From positions 248,001 to 312,000 of the forward strand of contig PENC01000005.1 of NCBI GenBank assembly GCA_003674045.1: DNA of 64,000 nt. Direction: 5' to 3'. Each line of letters begins with the position of its first letter. The first letter of the stretch is position 1. This document shows, piece by piece, positions 25,656 to 35,572 of the stretch. Made by a program: the position numbers and the translations under genes. The notes beneath the pieces are model-generated. The model saw only the letters and a list, made by a program, of their open reading frames with translations, had not been told where the DNA came from and did no database searches. The stretch comes from Streptomyces griseocarneus (GTDB lineage Bacteria > Actinomycetota > Actinomycetes > Streptomycetales > Streptomycetaceae).

Positions 25656-25913
25656 ATGTCGGGCACCGTGACGATGTACAGCACCACCTGGTGCGGCTAC
25701 TGCCGCCGTCTGAAGAGCCAGCTGGACCGCGAGGGAATCGCCTACAACGAGATCAACATCGAGCACGACGCCGAATCCGCGGCCTTCGTGGAGAAGGTGA
25801 ACGACGGCAACCAGACGGTGCCGACCGTCCAGGTCGTCCCGGCCGGTGGTGGCGTGCCGGTCACCATGACGAACCCTTCCCTGGCTCAGGTCAAGGAAGC
25901 GCTCGCCGCGTGA
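25656..25913 (+). CDS. mrx1: Mycoredoxin-1 (glutaredoxin-like)
   Basis: Glutaredoxin-fold oxidoreductase of 85 residues with active-site Cys13-Gly-Tyr-Cys16 (TTWCGYCRRLK) and the cis-Pro loop QTVPTVQV. Actinobacteria use it to reduce mixed disulfides with mycothiol. The fold segments MYSTTWCGYC and INIEHDAESAAFV are characteristic. It begins at ATG 25656 after AAGGAG. It ends with a classic terminator. It neighbours uvrD2 and nudC, the arrangement recalled for Rv3198c-Rv3198A-Rv3199c. Confidence 0.95.
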   Translation: MSGTVTMYSTTWCGYCRRLKSQLDREGIAYNEINIEHDAESAAFVEKVNDGNQTVPTVQVVPAGGGVPVTMTNPSLAQVKEALAA

Positions 25914-25920
25914 TGCGGCC

Positions 25921-25960
25921 GGCGCCGCAGCATACGGTCTCGTGTGCTGCGGCGCCTTTT
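25921..25960 (+). terminator. Intrinsic terminator of mrx1
   Basis: 12-bp perfect stem GGCGCCGCAGCA/TGCTGCGGCGCC (25921-25932 with 25945-25956) followed by TTTT, one of the few T-tract terminators in the window. Confidence 0.92.
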
Positions 25961-25985
25961 GTCTGCGGCGCCTGCCAGGGTGCCT

Positions 25986-26108
25986 CCCGGCTGCGCCTAT
26001 TGGGGTGCCTCGTGAGCCTTGTGCGCGACTGATCGTCGTTTGTGGCTGGTCGCGCCCACGCGGCGGAGCCGCACAATGTCACAGCCCCGCGCCCCTTACG
26101 GGGCGCGG
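25986..26108 (-). repeat. Dispersed Streptomyces intergenic repeat, copy 2
   Basis: Read on the minus strand it carries GGGGCGCGGGGCTGTGAC, CGCGACCAGCC and GAGGCACCCCAATAGGCGCA, the same blocks as copy 1 at 8928-9040. It lies between the convergent mrx1 and nudC genes. The middle part diverges from copy 1. Confidence 0.8.
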
Positions 26109-26128
26109 CCCCTCAGCCCCCGCGCCCC

Positions 26129-27076
26129 TCAGGTCCAGGTCGGGGTCTGCGGGAGCGGTTCGCCGTACCAGAGTTCCAGGAGGCGGGCCGCGATGGAGAT
26201 GCCCGTGGGGGGCAGGACCTCGCCGGAGGCGAAGGCCTCGCGGAGTTCCTCGCGGGAGAACCAGCGGGCCTCGTGGATCTCCTCGCCGTCCACCTGGATC
26301 TCGGAGGACGTGGCACGGGCCATGAAGCCGAGCATCAGGCTGGACGGGAACGGCCACGGCTGGCTGGCGACGTACTCGACGTCGCCGACGACCACGCCCG
26401 CCTCCTCGGCCACCTCACGGCGCACGGCCTGCTCGATGGACTCCCCCGGCTCGACGAAGCCCGCGAGCGTGGAGAAGCGGCCCTCCGGCCAGTGCATCTG
26501 GCGCCCGAGCAGCGCCCGGTCGTCCTTGTCCCGGACGAGCATGATGACGGCCGGGTCGGTCCGCGGGTAGTGCTCGGCACCGCACGCCGGGCAGCGGCGG
26601 ATGTGGCCCGCGGCCGCCACCACCGTGCGCTCGCCGCAGCGCGAGCAGAAGCGGTGCAGCCGCTGCCAGTTCTCCAGGGCTACCGCGTGCACCATCAGCC
26701 CGGCGTCGCGCGGGCTCAGCAGCAGCCCCGCCTCGCGGAGCCCGGCCGGGCGTGCCGACTGGTCCATCCGCCCCGGCAGCGCGTCCTTCTGGAGGGCGAA
26801 ATAGGCGACGCCCTCCTCGTCCTGCCCGAGGAAATAGCGGTGCGTCTCGGTGACGGGCGCCTCGAAGGCCGGGGTCATCACCAGCTCGGTGCGGCCGTCG
26901 TGGGTGTCGTCGATCAGCACCTGACCGCCGGAGACCACGAAGACCCTCGTGGAAGGGTGGCTCCACGCCGCCGCGAGCCATGCCTCGTCGAGGCGGTGGT
27001 GCGCGGCGCGGTCGATGCCGCTGTCCCCGGTCAGCGTGATGGGCCGGGCGGCTGCCAGGTCGGTCCAGGTGGTCAC
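26129..27076 (-). CDS. nudC: NAD(+) diphosphatase NudC
   Basis: Nudix NADH pyrophosphatase of 315 residues. A zinc ribbon (FCSRCGERT ... CPACGAE, near residues 110-135) precedes a Nudix box (GFVEPGESIEQAV ... REVAEEAG). The SQPWPFPSS motif after the box is the specific signature of the NADH-pyrophosphatase subgroup. It hydrolyses NAD(H) to NMN(H) and AMP, and in other bacteria removes NAD caps from RNA. GTG 27076 is chosen because GGAAG and GGGGGAG lie just upstream; a TTG 12 nt earlier would otherwise add four residues. Neighbours are mycoredoxin and an M20 peptidase. Confidence 0.94.
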   Translation of the reverse strand: MTTWTDLAAARPITLTGDSGIDRAAHHRLDEAWLAAAWSHPSTRVFVVSGGQVLIDDTHDGRTELVMTPAFEAPVTETHRYFLGQDEEGVAYFALQKDALPGRMDQSARPAGLREAGLLLSPRDAGLMVHAVALENWQRLHRFCSRCGERTVVAAAGHIRRCPACGAEHYPRTDPAVIMLVRDKDDRALLGRQMHWPEGRFSTLAGFVEPGESIEQAVRREVAEEAGVVVGDVEYVASQPWPFPSSLMLGFMARATSSEIQVDGEEIHEARWFSREELREAFASGEVLPPTGISIAARLLELWYGEPLPQTPTWT

Positions 27077-27143
27077 GGCTGCTTCCAACTCCCCCTGCGA
27101 ATGGTGGTGTACGTCAAGAGCGCTCGGGTCAGGAGAGCTCGGT

Positions 27144-28544
27144 CTACCGGTCCCGCCCGGCCCCGGCCAGGTCGGACCAGAGATAGGCGCTGGTCTCGAC
27201 GCCCTTCATGAGGAGGTCGAGCTCGACCTTCTCGTTGGGCGCGTGCCAGCCGTCCGACGGCACCGAGATGCCCAGGAACAGCACCGGGACGCCGAGCACG
27301 TCCTGCAGGTCGGCGGCGGGGCCCGAGCCGCCCTCGCGGGTGAACAGGACCTTCCGGCCGAAGGCCCGCCCCATGGCCCGGACGGCCGACTGGAGGTACG
27401 GGTGGTCGAGCGGGGTCAGGCAGGGGCGGGTCACGCCCCAGAACGTGATCTCGTGGCGGATGCCGTCCGGCAGGGTGTCGGCCACCCACGCGCGCACGGC
27501 CTGCTGCACGGCTGCGGTGTCCTGCCCCGCGACGAGCCGGAACGACAGCTTGAGCTGTGCGGTGGAGGGCACGATCGTCTTGCCGCCGGGGCCCTGGTAG
27601 CCGCCGCCGATGCCGTTGACCTCGGCCGTGGGGCGGGCCCAGACACGCTCCAGGGTGGTGTAGCCCTTCTCGCCGAGGGACGCCTGGGAGTGCGCGACGC
27701 GCAGCCACTGCTTCTCGTCGAAGGGCAGCTCGGCGAAGAGCTCGCGCTCACGCTCGGTGAGCTCCACGACGCCGTCGTAGAAGCCGGGGATCGCCACGCG
27801 GCGGTCCTCGTCGTGCAGGGCGGCGACGAGGCGGGCGGCCTCGGTGGCCGGGTTGGGCACGGCGCCGCCGAAGGAGCCCGAGTGGATGTCCTGCCCCGGC
27901 CCGTACAGGTCGATCTGGCAGTCCGTGAGGCCGCGCATGCCCGTGCAGACGGTCGGGGTGTCCTCCGACCACATGCCGGTGTCGGAGACGATCACGGTGT
28001 CGCAGGCGAGCCGGTCGGCGCGCTCGCGCACGAGGGCCGGGAAGTGCGGCGAGCCGGACTCCTCCTCGCCCTCGATCAGCAGCTTGAGGTTGACGGCGGG
28101 CGCGGTCCGGCCGGTCGCGGCGAGGTGGGCGCGCAGACCGAGGGTGTGGAAGAAGACCTGGCCCTTGTCGTCGGCGGCACCGCGCGCGTAGAGCCTGCCG
28201 TCCTTGAAGGCCGGTTCGAAGGGCTCGGTGCGCCAGCCGTCCTCGCGGGCGGCGGGCTGCACGTCGTGGTGGCCGTAGACCAGGACGGTGGGGGCGGCGT
28301 CGTCACCGGAGGGCCACTCGGCGAACACGGCCGGGGCGCCGTCCGTCTCCCAGACCTCGACGGCCGGGAAGCCGGTCTCCTTGAGCTTCGCGGCCAGCCA
28401 GTCGGCGCTGCGGCGCACATCGGCGGCCCGCCCCGGGTCGGCCGACACGGAGGGAATGCGGAGCCACTCGACCAGGTCCTCGAGGAACGCGGCACGGTGC
28501 TCGTCGATATACGCGCGGACAGCGCTGTCCGGGGTCTCGCTCAT
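27144..28544 (-). CDS. M20-family dipeptidase / carboxypeptidase
   Basis: Di-zinc peptidase of 466 residues of the M20A type (dipeptidase/carnosinase-like). Metal ligands are visible: VLVYGHHDVQPA (His and Asp), YARGAADDKGQ (bridging Asp), LIEGEEESGSP (catalytic Glu and ligand Glu), VIVSDTGMWS (Asp) and a C-terminal His region. A lid dimerisation domain occupies about 205-320. It is cytosolic. TAGGCT lies just upstream of ATG 28544, which has no ribosome site, so the mRNA may be leaderless. Substrate specificity cannot be determined. Confidence 0.92.
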   Translation of the reverse strand: MSETPDSAVRAYIDEHRAAFLEDLVEWLRIPSVSADPGRAADVRRSADWLAAKLKETGFPAVEVWETDGAPAVFAEWPSGDDAAPTVLVYGHHDVQPAAREDGWRTEPFEPAFKDGRLYARGAADDKGQVFFHTLGLRAHLAATGRTAPAVNLKLLIEGEEESGSPHFPALVRERADRLACDTVIVSDTGMWSEDTPTVCTGMRGLTDCQIDLYGPGQDIHSGSFGGAVPNPATEAARLVAALHDEDRRVAIPGFYDGVVELTERERELFAELPFDEKQWLRVAHSQASLGEKGYTTLERVWARPTAEVNGIGGGYQGPGGKTIVPSTAQLKLSFRLVAGQDTAAVQQAVRAWVADTLPDGIRHEITFWGVTRPCLTPLDHPYLQSAVRAMGRAFGRKVLFTREGGSGPAADLQDVLGVPVLFLGISVPSDGWHAPNEKVELDLLMKGVETSAYLWSDLAGAGRDR

Positions 28545-28591
28545 GACATCGAGCCTATCCGGCAACACGGCGTGACCATGACCGGGCATGG

Positions 28592-31500
28592 TCACGGAAG
28601 ATCACCCGCCAGGATTCGCTCCAGACCCGCGCGGTCCGGGAGGCTCTCCGGGCGGACGGTCTCGCCGTCGCGTACGTAGACGAAGGCGGCGGTGACGGCG
28701 GACAGCGGCACTCCGCACTGCTCGGCCCAGGCGACGCGGTAGATCGCGAGCTGGAGGGGGTCCGCGTCGTGGGAGCGGCTCGTCTTCCAGTCGACGATCT
28801 CGTACGTGTCGCCCCGGGGGCCGCACTCGCGGTAGACGGCGTCAACCCGGCCGCGGATCACTCGGCCCGAGAGGGTGAGCTGGAACGGCGCCTCCACGCG
28901 GTAGGGCGTGCGGTGGGCGTACGGGGTGCGCTCGAAGGCCTCCTTGAGGGCCGCGAGGTCCCGCTCGTCGGCGATCTCGGGCGCTTCCGCGCCGTCCTCG
29001 CCGCCGCCCGGCAGCTCGTCCGGCCCGAGCATGGGGAGCGGCAGTGCCTCGAAGCGGGACTCGATCCAGGCGTGGAAGCGGGTGCCCCGGCGGGCCGCGG
29101 GCTGCGGCGGGCGCGGCATGGGCCGGGCCAGCTCCTGGGCGAAGCCGTCCGGGTCCGCGGCGAGCCGTACGAGCTGGACGGCGCTCAGGGACGCGGGCAG
29201 GACCACGTCGCGCACGCGCGCCCGGGCCCGGCGCAGCTCCCCGGCGAGCGCGTCCAGGTCCCGGTCCCAGGACGCGGCGAGCCGCGCCTCCTCGGGCGGG
29301 AGCAGGCCGTCGTGCGGCGCGGCGGGGGCGTCCGCGGGCGCCTCGTCGTACGGGGGCCGGTCCTCGTCCGCGGGCCCGTCCGCGCTCTCCCGGGGAGAGG
29401 GCAGCGCCGCGGTGACCGGGCGCATCGTCGGCAGGCTGTCCCAGTCGCTGAGGTCCTCGTCGGCCGGGCCCTCGCCGTACGGATCCCCGTACGCGCCCTC
29501 GTCCTCCTCCTCGTCCTCCGGCACCGGCGGCCAGTCCGGGTCGTGGGCGGAGCGGGGGTCCGGGGCGGTCGTGCCGGGCCCGTCCTCGTCCGCGGGCAGG
29601 CGGTCGAGGCGGGCGAGGACGGCGTCGGCCGCGGCGCGGCGGCGGGCCAGGGAGACGGGGTCGAGCGGCAGCGGCCAGGAGTGGTCGGCCTCCGGCTCCG
29701 CCAGGGCTGGGTTCTCCGCGCCCTCCTCGGGTTCGTCGGCCCACGCCTCGATCTCGCCGTGGCCCGCCTCGCAGTGTGCGCGCAGGGCCTGGAGGAAGTC
29801 GGAGGGGCCGCGCCGCTGCTTCTGGCTGGGGCCCCACCAGTGGCCGGAGCCGAGGAGCAGGGAGCGGGGGCGGGTGAAGGTGACGTAGCCGAGGCGGAGT
29901 TCCTCGACGCGCTGGTGGTCCTTCATGGCCGCCTTGAAGGAGGCCATGCCCTTGCTGTCCCAGGCGCCGACGTCGGGCAGGGTGTCCGCGTCGCCGCGGA
30001 GCGCGTGCGGCAGGACCTTCGGCTGGGCGGTCCAGGATTCGCGGCCCTGCTCGCTCGGGAAGGTCTTGGTGACGAGCCCTGGGACGGCGACGACGTCCCA
30101 CTCCAGGCCCTTGGACTTGTGGGCGGTGAGGATCTTGACGGTGTCCTCCCCGCCGGGCAGCGAGGAGTCGAGGCCCTTCTCGTACTGCTCGGCCGTGCGC
30201 AGGAAGCCGAGGAAGGCGAGCAGGCCGGCCTCGCCGTCGACGGCGGCGAAGCCCGCGGCGACGTCCAGGAAGCGCGTGAGGGTCTCCCTGCGGCGCGCGG
30301 CCAGCGCGTGCGGGGAGGCGGACAGCTCGACCTCCAGGCCCGTGGTGGCGAGCACCCGGTGGAGGACGTCCATCAGCGGGTCGGCCAGGGAGCGCCGCAG
30401 GTCACGGAGTTCGGCCGCGAGGCGGGCGAAGCGGACGCGGGCCTCGGCGGAGAACGGCAGGCCGGCCTCCTCGCCGCCCGCGGCGGTCCCACCGGGCGCG
30501 AGGAAGGTGTCGAGCGCGTCGGCGAGGGAGACGACCTCGGCGGGGTCGACGCCCTCGACGGCCTCGGCGAGCCTGCGTCCCGGGTCCGCGCCGGCACCGC
30601 CGTGGGGGACGAGCGTGCGCGCGAGGCGGCCGAGGAGCGCCAGGTCGCGCGGGCCGATGCGCCAGCGGGGGCCGATCAAAAGCCGGACGAGCGCGGCGTT
30701 GGCCGTGGGGTCCTGGAGGACCTCGCAGACGGCGACGAGGTCGGCGATCTCGGGCAGGTGCAGCAGCCCGGACAGGCCGACGACCTCGACGGGGATGTCG
30801 CGTTCCACGAGCGCGCCCTGGATCTGCGCGAAGTCGGCGGCGGTGCGGCACAGGACGGCGATGTCGCCGGGCCGGGTGCCCGTGCGCACCAGGTGGGCGA
30901 GGGAGTCGGCGAGCCAGTCGAGCTCCTCCGCGTGGGTGGGCAGCAGGGCGCAGCGCACCACGCCGTCCCGCTCGGCGCCGGGTGCGGGGCGCAGGGCCTC
31001 GACGCCCTCGTGGCGCTCGCGCAGCGGGGCGGCGAGCCCGTTGGCGAGGTCGAGGAGGCGGCCGCCGCTGCGGCGGTTCTCGCTGAGCGCGAAGCGCTGG
31101 GCGGGGCGGCCGTCGGCGTACGGGAAGTGGCTCGGGAAGTCGTCCAGGTTGGCCACGGAGGCGCCGCGCCAGCCGTAGATGGCCTGGCAGGGGTCGCCGA
31201 CGGCGGTGACGGGGTGGCCGCTGCCGCCGCCGAAGAGGCCGGAGAGCAGGATGCGCTGGGCGACGGAGGTGTCCTGGTACTCGTCGAGCAGGACGACCCG
31301 GAACTGCTCGCGCATGATCTCCCCGACCTCCGGCCTGGTGGCGGCCAGTTCGGCGGAGAGGGCGATCTGGTCGCCGAAGTCGAGCAGGTCGCGCTCGCGC
31401 TTGGCCGTGCGGTAGGCGCCGACCAGGCCGAGGAGTTCGAGCCGGGCGCGGGCGGTCTCGGGGGCGCGGCGCAGGTCGGCGTTGGTGAGCCTGGCGCCCT

Positions 31501-32131
31501 CCAGCTCGGCGAGCAGCCCTGTGTCGTACGCGCGCAGCTCGCGGGGGCGGACGAGGTGCTCGGCGAGCTCGCCGTCGAGGGCGAGGAGGTCGGCGACGAG
31601 GTCGCCGAAGGAGCGGGTGAGCGCCGGGTACGGGCCCGGGGAGGTGCGCAGGACGCGGGCGGCGAGCTGGAAGCGGGTGGCGTCGGCGAGCAGCCGGGCG
31701 CTGGGCTCCAGGCCGATGCGCAGGCCGTGCTCCTTCAGGAGGCGGCCCGCGAAGGCGTGGTAGGTGGAGATCTGCGGCTCGCCGGGGGTGTCCTCGGCGC
31801 CGCCGGGCACGGGGTCGGGGTCGGTGACCCCGGCCTCGGCGAGGGCCTTGCGGACGCGCTCGGAGAGCTCGCCCGCCGCCTTGTTGGTGAACGTGAGCCC
31901 CAGGACCTGCTCCGGGGCGACCTGGCCGGTGCCGACGAGCCAGACGACGCGGGCGGCCATCACCGTCGTCTTGCCGGACCCGGCGCCCGCCACGATGACC
32001 TGCGGGGCGGGCGGCGCGGTGATGCAGGCCGTCTGCTCCGTGGTGAACGGGATGCCGAGCAGCTCCTTGAGCTGGTCGGGGTGGGTCAGGCGCGAGGTCA
32101 CGTCCAAAACGCTAACCGGGACCACTGACAT
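28592..32131 (-). CDS. adnB: AdnB, helicase-nuclease subunit of AdnAB
   Basis: UvrD-like motor fused to a RecB-type nuclease, 1179 residues. Walker A is AGAGSGKTT (48-56), motif II VVLLDEYQDTS, motif VI LGYVTFTRPRSLLL. After an acidic, poorly conserved linker of about 200 residues comes the nuclease domain, with RGTRFHAWIESRF and the catalytic IVDWKTSRS (Asp near 1114). Actinobacterial AdnAB resects DNA double-strand breaks in place of RecBCD/AddAB. adnA is directly upstream (60-nt gap). The start ATG 32131 is uncertain; GTG 32101 is also possible. Similarity and gene pairing identify it as AdnB with high confidence. Confidence 0.93.
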   Translation of the reverse strand: MSVVPVSVLDVTSRLTHPDQLKELLGIPFTTEQTACITAPPAPQVIVAGAGSGKTTVMAARVVWLVGTGQVAPEQVLGLTFTNKAAGELSERVRKALAEAGVTDPDPVPGGAEDTPGEPQISTYHAFAGRLLKEHGLRIGLEPSARLLADATRFQLAARVLRTSPGPYPALTRSFGDLVADLLALDGELAEHLVRPRELRAYDTGLLAELEGARLTNADLRRAPETARARLELLGLVGAYRTAKRERDLLDFGDQIALSAELAATRPEVGEIMREQFRVVLLDEYQDTSVAQRILLSGLFGGGSGHPVTAVGDPCQAIYGWRGASVANLDDFPSHFPYADGRPAQRFALSENRRSGGRLLDLANGLAAPLRERHEGVEALRPAPGAERDGVVRCALLPTHAEELDWLADSLAHLVRTGTRPGDIAVLCRTAADFAQIQGALVERDIPVEVVGLSGLLHLPEIADLVAVCEVLQDPTANAALVRLLIGPRWRIGPRDLALLGRLARTLVPHGGAGADPGRRLAEAVEGVDPAEVVSLADALDTFLAPGGTAAGGEEAGLPFSAEARVRFARLAAELRDLRRSLADPLMDVLHRVLATTGLEVELSASPHALAARRRETLTRFLDVAAGFAAVDGEAGLLAFLGFLRTAEQYEKGLDSSLPGGEDTVKILTAHKSKGLEWDVVAVPGLVTKTFPSEQGRESWTAQPKVLPHALRGDADTLPDVGAWDSKGMASFKAAMKDHQRVEELRLGYVTFTRPRSLLLGSGHWWGPSQKQRRGPSDFLQALRAHCEAGHGEIEAWADEPEEGAENPALAEPEADHSWPLPLDPVSLARRRAAADAVLARLDRLPADEDGPGTTAPDPRSAHDPDWPPVPEDEEEDEGAYGDPYGEGPADEDLSDWDSLPTMRPVTAALPSPRESADGPADEDRPPYDEAPADAPAAPHDGLLPPEEARLAASWDRDLDALAGELRRARARVRDVVLPASLSAVQLVRLAADPDGFAQELARPMPRPPQPAARRGTRFHAWIESRFEALPLPMLGPDELPGGGEDGAEAPEIADERDLAALKEAFERTPYAHRTPYRVEAPFQLTLSGRVIRGRVDAVYRECGPRGDTYEIVDWKTSRSHDADPLQLAIYRVAWAEQCGVPLSAVTAAFVYVRDGETVRPESLPDRAGLERILAGDLP

Positions 32132-32191
32132 CCCGGCAGCGCAGCAGGTCAGGGCCGGTCCCGGCGCCCGCCCCCGCGGACGGGGCGGGCT

Positions 32192-35100
32192 TCACTCCAC
32201 CACCTGGCGCCCTTCCGGGCGGGCCGTGCAGGCGCTGCGGAAGGAGCAGTGGGCGCAGTGGGCGCCGGGGCGCGGGGCGAAGCGTTCGTCCAGGATGCGG
32301 CCCGCCGCCTCGGCGAGGAGGTCGCCGACCCATTCGCCGCCGTCCAGCGGTTCCTGGGCCTGCACCTTGGGGACGGCGTCCCCGCCGTTCTTCTTGGCCG
32401 CGCCCTGGCGCAGGTGCACGAGCTCGGCGCCGCCCGTGGCGGGCCGTTCGCCGCCGAAGAGCCCGTCGACGGCGCCGTGCTCGACGGCGAGCTGGTAGAC
32501 GGCGAGCTGCGGGTGGCGGGCGACCTCGCGCTCGGAGACGCTGCCCTTGCCGGTCTTGAAGTCGACGACGTAGGCGCGGCCGTGGGCGTCCGCCTCCACG
32601 CGGTCCATGGAGCCGCGGATGCGCACCTGGTGACCGGCCGCCTTGAGGGTGACCTCGAAGGAGTGCTCCGTGGCGACGGGCCCCCGGCCGCCGCGTTCCA
32701 TCACGTGCCAGCGCAGGAAGCGTTCCAGGGCGGCGCGGGCGTTCTCCTTCTCCTGGGCGGACTTCCAGGGGGCGTCGAAGGAGAGCGCGTCCCACACGGA
32801 GTCGAGGCGCTCCATGAGGACGGCGAGGTCGGCGGGGGTGCGGCCGGAGGCGACCTCGTCGGCGAGCACGTGCACGACGTTGCCGAAGCCCTGGGCCGCG
32901 GTGGCCGGGGCGTCCGCCTTCACCTCGCGTCCGAGGAACCACTGGAGGGAGCAGGCGCCCGTCTCGCCCGCGAGCTGGCCGACGGCGGACCCGGACAGGG
33001 CGACGGGCCGGGTGCGGTCGCGCAGCGGCACCTCGCTGTGCGTCGGGTCGAGCAGGCCCCACCAGCGGTACGGGTGGGCGGCCGGTACGAGCGGCTGATC
33101 CTCGTCGTCGCGCAGCGCGGCGAGCCGGGCGAGCCGTTCGGCGGCGGCGGCCCGCAGGGCGTCGGAGGCCGCGGGGTCGACGGTGGTGGCCCGCAGTTCG
33201 GCCACCAGCGCGGCGACGGACAGGGGCCTGCGCGGGCGCTGGGTGACGTCGACGGGTTCGGTGCCCAGTTCGGTGAGGAACCGGGAAGGCTGGTCGCCGT
33301 CCTCGGCGGCCCCCTTCACGGCGGTGACGACCACGCGCTCGCGCGCGCGCGTGGCGGCGACGTAGAACAGGCGGCGCTCCTCGGCGAGCAGCGCGCCGGG
33401 GCTGAGCGGCTCGGCGAGGCCGTCGCGCCCGATGCGGTCGGCCTCCAGGAGCGAGCCGCGGCGCCGCAGGTCGGGCCAGAGGCCCTCCTGGACGCCCGCG
33501 ACGACGACGATGCGCCACTCCAGGCCCTTGGAGCGGTGCGCGGTCATGAGGCGTACGGCGTCGGGCCGCACGGGCCTGCGGGTGAGGGTGTCGGCCGCTA
33601 TGTCCTGCGCTTCCAGCTCGTCGAGGAAGTTCAGGGCGCCACGGCCGCCGGTGCGCTCCTCGGCGCGGGCCGCGGTTTCGAAGAGCGCGCACACGGCGTC
33701 CAGGTCGCGGTCGGCGTTGCGGCCCGCGGCGCCGCCGCGGTGGGCGGCGCGTTCCAGACGCTGCGGCCAGGGAGTGCCGTTCCACAGCTCCCAGAGGGCC
33801 TCCTCGGCGGTGCCGCCGCGCGCGAGGAGCTCGCGGGTGCGCCGCAGGAGCGCACCAAGACGCTGTGCGCCCCGGGCGTACGCGGGGTCGTGGGCGGCCA
33901 GCCGCTCCGGCTGCGCCAGTGCCTCGGCGACGAGCACGTCGGACGGGCGGGGCAGGGCGTCGCCCTCGGCCCGTTCCTCCTCGCGCAGGGCGCGGCCGAG
34001 ACGGCGCAGGTCCGCGCCGTCCATGCCGCCCAGGGGGGACGTCAGGAGGGCGAACGCGACCTCCGGGTCCAGCCAGGGCGCCTCCCCCGCGGTGGGCTCC
34101 GCCACCGCCCGCAGCGCGGTCAGCAGCGGGGCGACCGCCGGTTCGTGGCGCAGGGGGACGTCGTCGCCGTCGACCTCCACGGGGACGCCCGCGGACGTCA
34201 GGGCGCGCCGCAGGGACGGTATGGAACGGGCGCCCGCGCGCACGAGGACGGCCATCTCGTGCCACGGGACGCCGTCCTCCAGGTGGGCGCGGCGCAGGAT
34301 GTCGGCGATGTTGTCGGTCTCGGCGCCCGCGGTCGGGTAGGTGTACGCCTCGACCCGGCCGCCCTCACGGACGGCCGACAGCTCCCGGTGGGCGCGCACG
34401 GCCTGTGCCGGGAGGCGGGTCAGGGGCATCCGGGCGGTGAGCAGCCGCGTGGCGGCGAGCAGGCCGGCCGCGGAGCGGCGCGAGGTGGTGAGCACCTCGA
34501 CGGGCGCGGGGGTGCCGTCCCGGCGGGGGAAGGCGTGCGGGAAGTCGAGGATGCCGTTCACGTCGGCGCCCCGGAACGCGTAGATCGACTGGTCGGGGTC
34601 GCCGAAGGCGACCAGCGTCCGGCCGTCGCCCGCGAGGGCCCGCAGCAGCCGCGCCTGGGCGACGTCGGTGTCCTGGTACTCGTCCACGAAGACGGCGTCG
34701 TAGGCGCGCGCGAGCTCCTCGCCGGGCCCGGGCCGCTCGGCGAGGAGTACGGCGCGGTGGACGAGCTCGGCGTAGTCGAGGACGCCCCGCAGGTCGAGCA
34801 GGTCGAGGTACTCGGCGAGGAAAGACGCGGCGGCCGTCCAGTCGGGGCGGCCGGTGCGGTGGGCGAAGGCCGCCAGCGCGTCCGGGCCGAGCCCCAGTTC
34901 TCGGCTGCGGGCGAGCACGGCGCGCACCTCGTCGGCGAAGCCGCGCGTGGTCAGGCAGGCACGCAGTTCGTCGGGCCAGCGCACCGCGCCGCGCCCTTCG
35001 CGCTCCAGCTCGGCCTGGCCCGCGAGCAGCTCGCGCACGACGGCGTCCTGCTCGGGGCCGGACAGCAGCCGCAGCGGGTCGACGAACAGGTCGGCGTCCT

Positions 35101-35515
35101 GATGGGCGCGGACGAGGGCATAGCAGTACGAGTGGAAGGTGGTCGCCTGCGGGGCCCGTGCGGTGCCGCCGAGGCGGGCGGCCATCCGGTCGCGGAGTTC
35201 GACGGCGGCCTTGCGGCTGAAGGTGAGGACCAGGACGCGCTCGGGGTCGGCGCCCCGCAGCACGCGGTCGGCGACGGCCTCGACGAGCGTGGTCGTCTTG
35301 CCCGTGCCCGGCCCCGCGAGGACCAGCAGCGGCCCTTCCCCGTGGTCAACCACGGCGCGCTGGCGTGCGTCCAGCTCAGGAAGGGCCGTGGGGCCCGGCC
35401 TGGTCCGCACCAAGCGGTACGCGCCCTGCGCGGGCCGCCGTGCCTGCCGCGGCGCGCGGGCGGTCCCGGGCGCACCGGTCGCGGCAGGCGTGCCGGGAGA
35501 GGGAGAGGAGCTCAC
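32192..35515 (-). CDS. adnA: AdnA, helicase-nuclease subunit of AdnAB
   Basis: Partner of AdnB, about 1107 residues. Walker A LAGPGTGKTT is near residue 67, motif II VFVDEYQDTDVAQ, motif III AFGDPDQSIYAFRGA, motif VI FYVAATRARERVV. The C-terminal RecB-type nuclease has YVVDFKTGK with the catalytic Asp and Lys. It also has cysteines in the layout of an AddB-like iron-sulfur staple: one in GACSLQWFL and three in HCAHCSFRSAC. The open frame extends to 35572; I prefer GTG 35515 because the upstream part is Pro-rich and lacks a ribosome site, but this is not certain. It is followed directly by adnB, so one operon. Confidence 0.93.
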   Translation of the reverse strand: MSSSPSPGTPAATGAPGTARAPRQARRPAQGAYRLVRTRPGPTALPELDARQRAVVDHGEGPLLVLAGPGTGKTTTLVEAVADRVLRGADPERVLVLTFSRKAAVELRDRMAARLGGTARAPQATTFHSYCYALVRAHQDADLFVDPLRLLSGPEQDAVVRELLAGQAELEREGRGAVRWPDELRACLTTRGFADEVRAVLARSRELGLGPDALAAFAHRTGRPDWTAAASFLAEYLDLLDLRGVLDYAELVHRAVLLAERPGPGEELARAYDAVFVDEYQDTDVAQARLLRALAGDGRTLVAFGDPDQSIYAFRGADVNGILDFPHAFPRRDGTPAPVEVLTTSRRSAAGLLAATRLLTARMPLTRLPAQAVRAHRELSAVREGGRVEAYTYPTAGAETDNIADILRRAHLEDGVPWHEMAVLVRAGARSIPSLRRALTSAGVPVEVDGDDVPLRHEPAVAPLLTALRAVAEPTAGEAPWLDPEVAFALLTSPLGGMDGADLRRLGRALREEERAEGDALPRPSDVLVAEALAQPERLAAHDPAYARGAQRLGALLRRTRELLARGGTAEEALWELWNGTPWPQRLERAAHRGGAAGRNADRDLDAVCALFETAARAEERTGGRGALNFLDELEAQDIAADTLTRRPVRPDAVRLMTAHRSKGLEWRIVVVAGVQEGLWPDLRRRGSLLEADRIGRDGLAEPLSPGALLAEERRLFYVAATRARERVVVTAVKGAAEDGDQPSRFLTELGTEPVDVTQRPRRPLSVAALVAELRATTVDPAASDALRAAAAERLARLAALRDDEDQPLVPAAHPYRWWGLLDPTHSEVPLRDRTRPVALSGSAVGQLAGETGACSLQWFLGREVKADAPATAAQGFGNVVHVLADEVASGRTPADLAVLMERLDSVWDALSFDAPWKSAQEKENARAALERFLRWHVMERGGRGPVATEHSFEVTLKAAGHQVRIRGSMDRVEADAHGRAYVVDFKTGKGSVSEREVARHPQLAVYQLAVEHGAVDGLFGGERPATGGAELVHLRQGAAKKNGGDAVPKVQAQEPLDGGEWVGDLLAEAAGRILDERFAPRPGAHCAHCSFRSACTARPEGRQVVE

Positions 35516-35572
35516 GTGGTCAGCCGGTCCTGGAGGGGGTGCGGGGGTCGTGCGGCGGGTCGCGCCGGGCAC

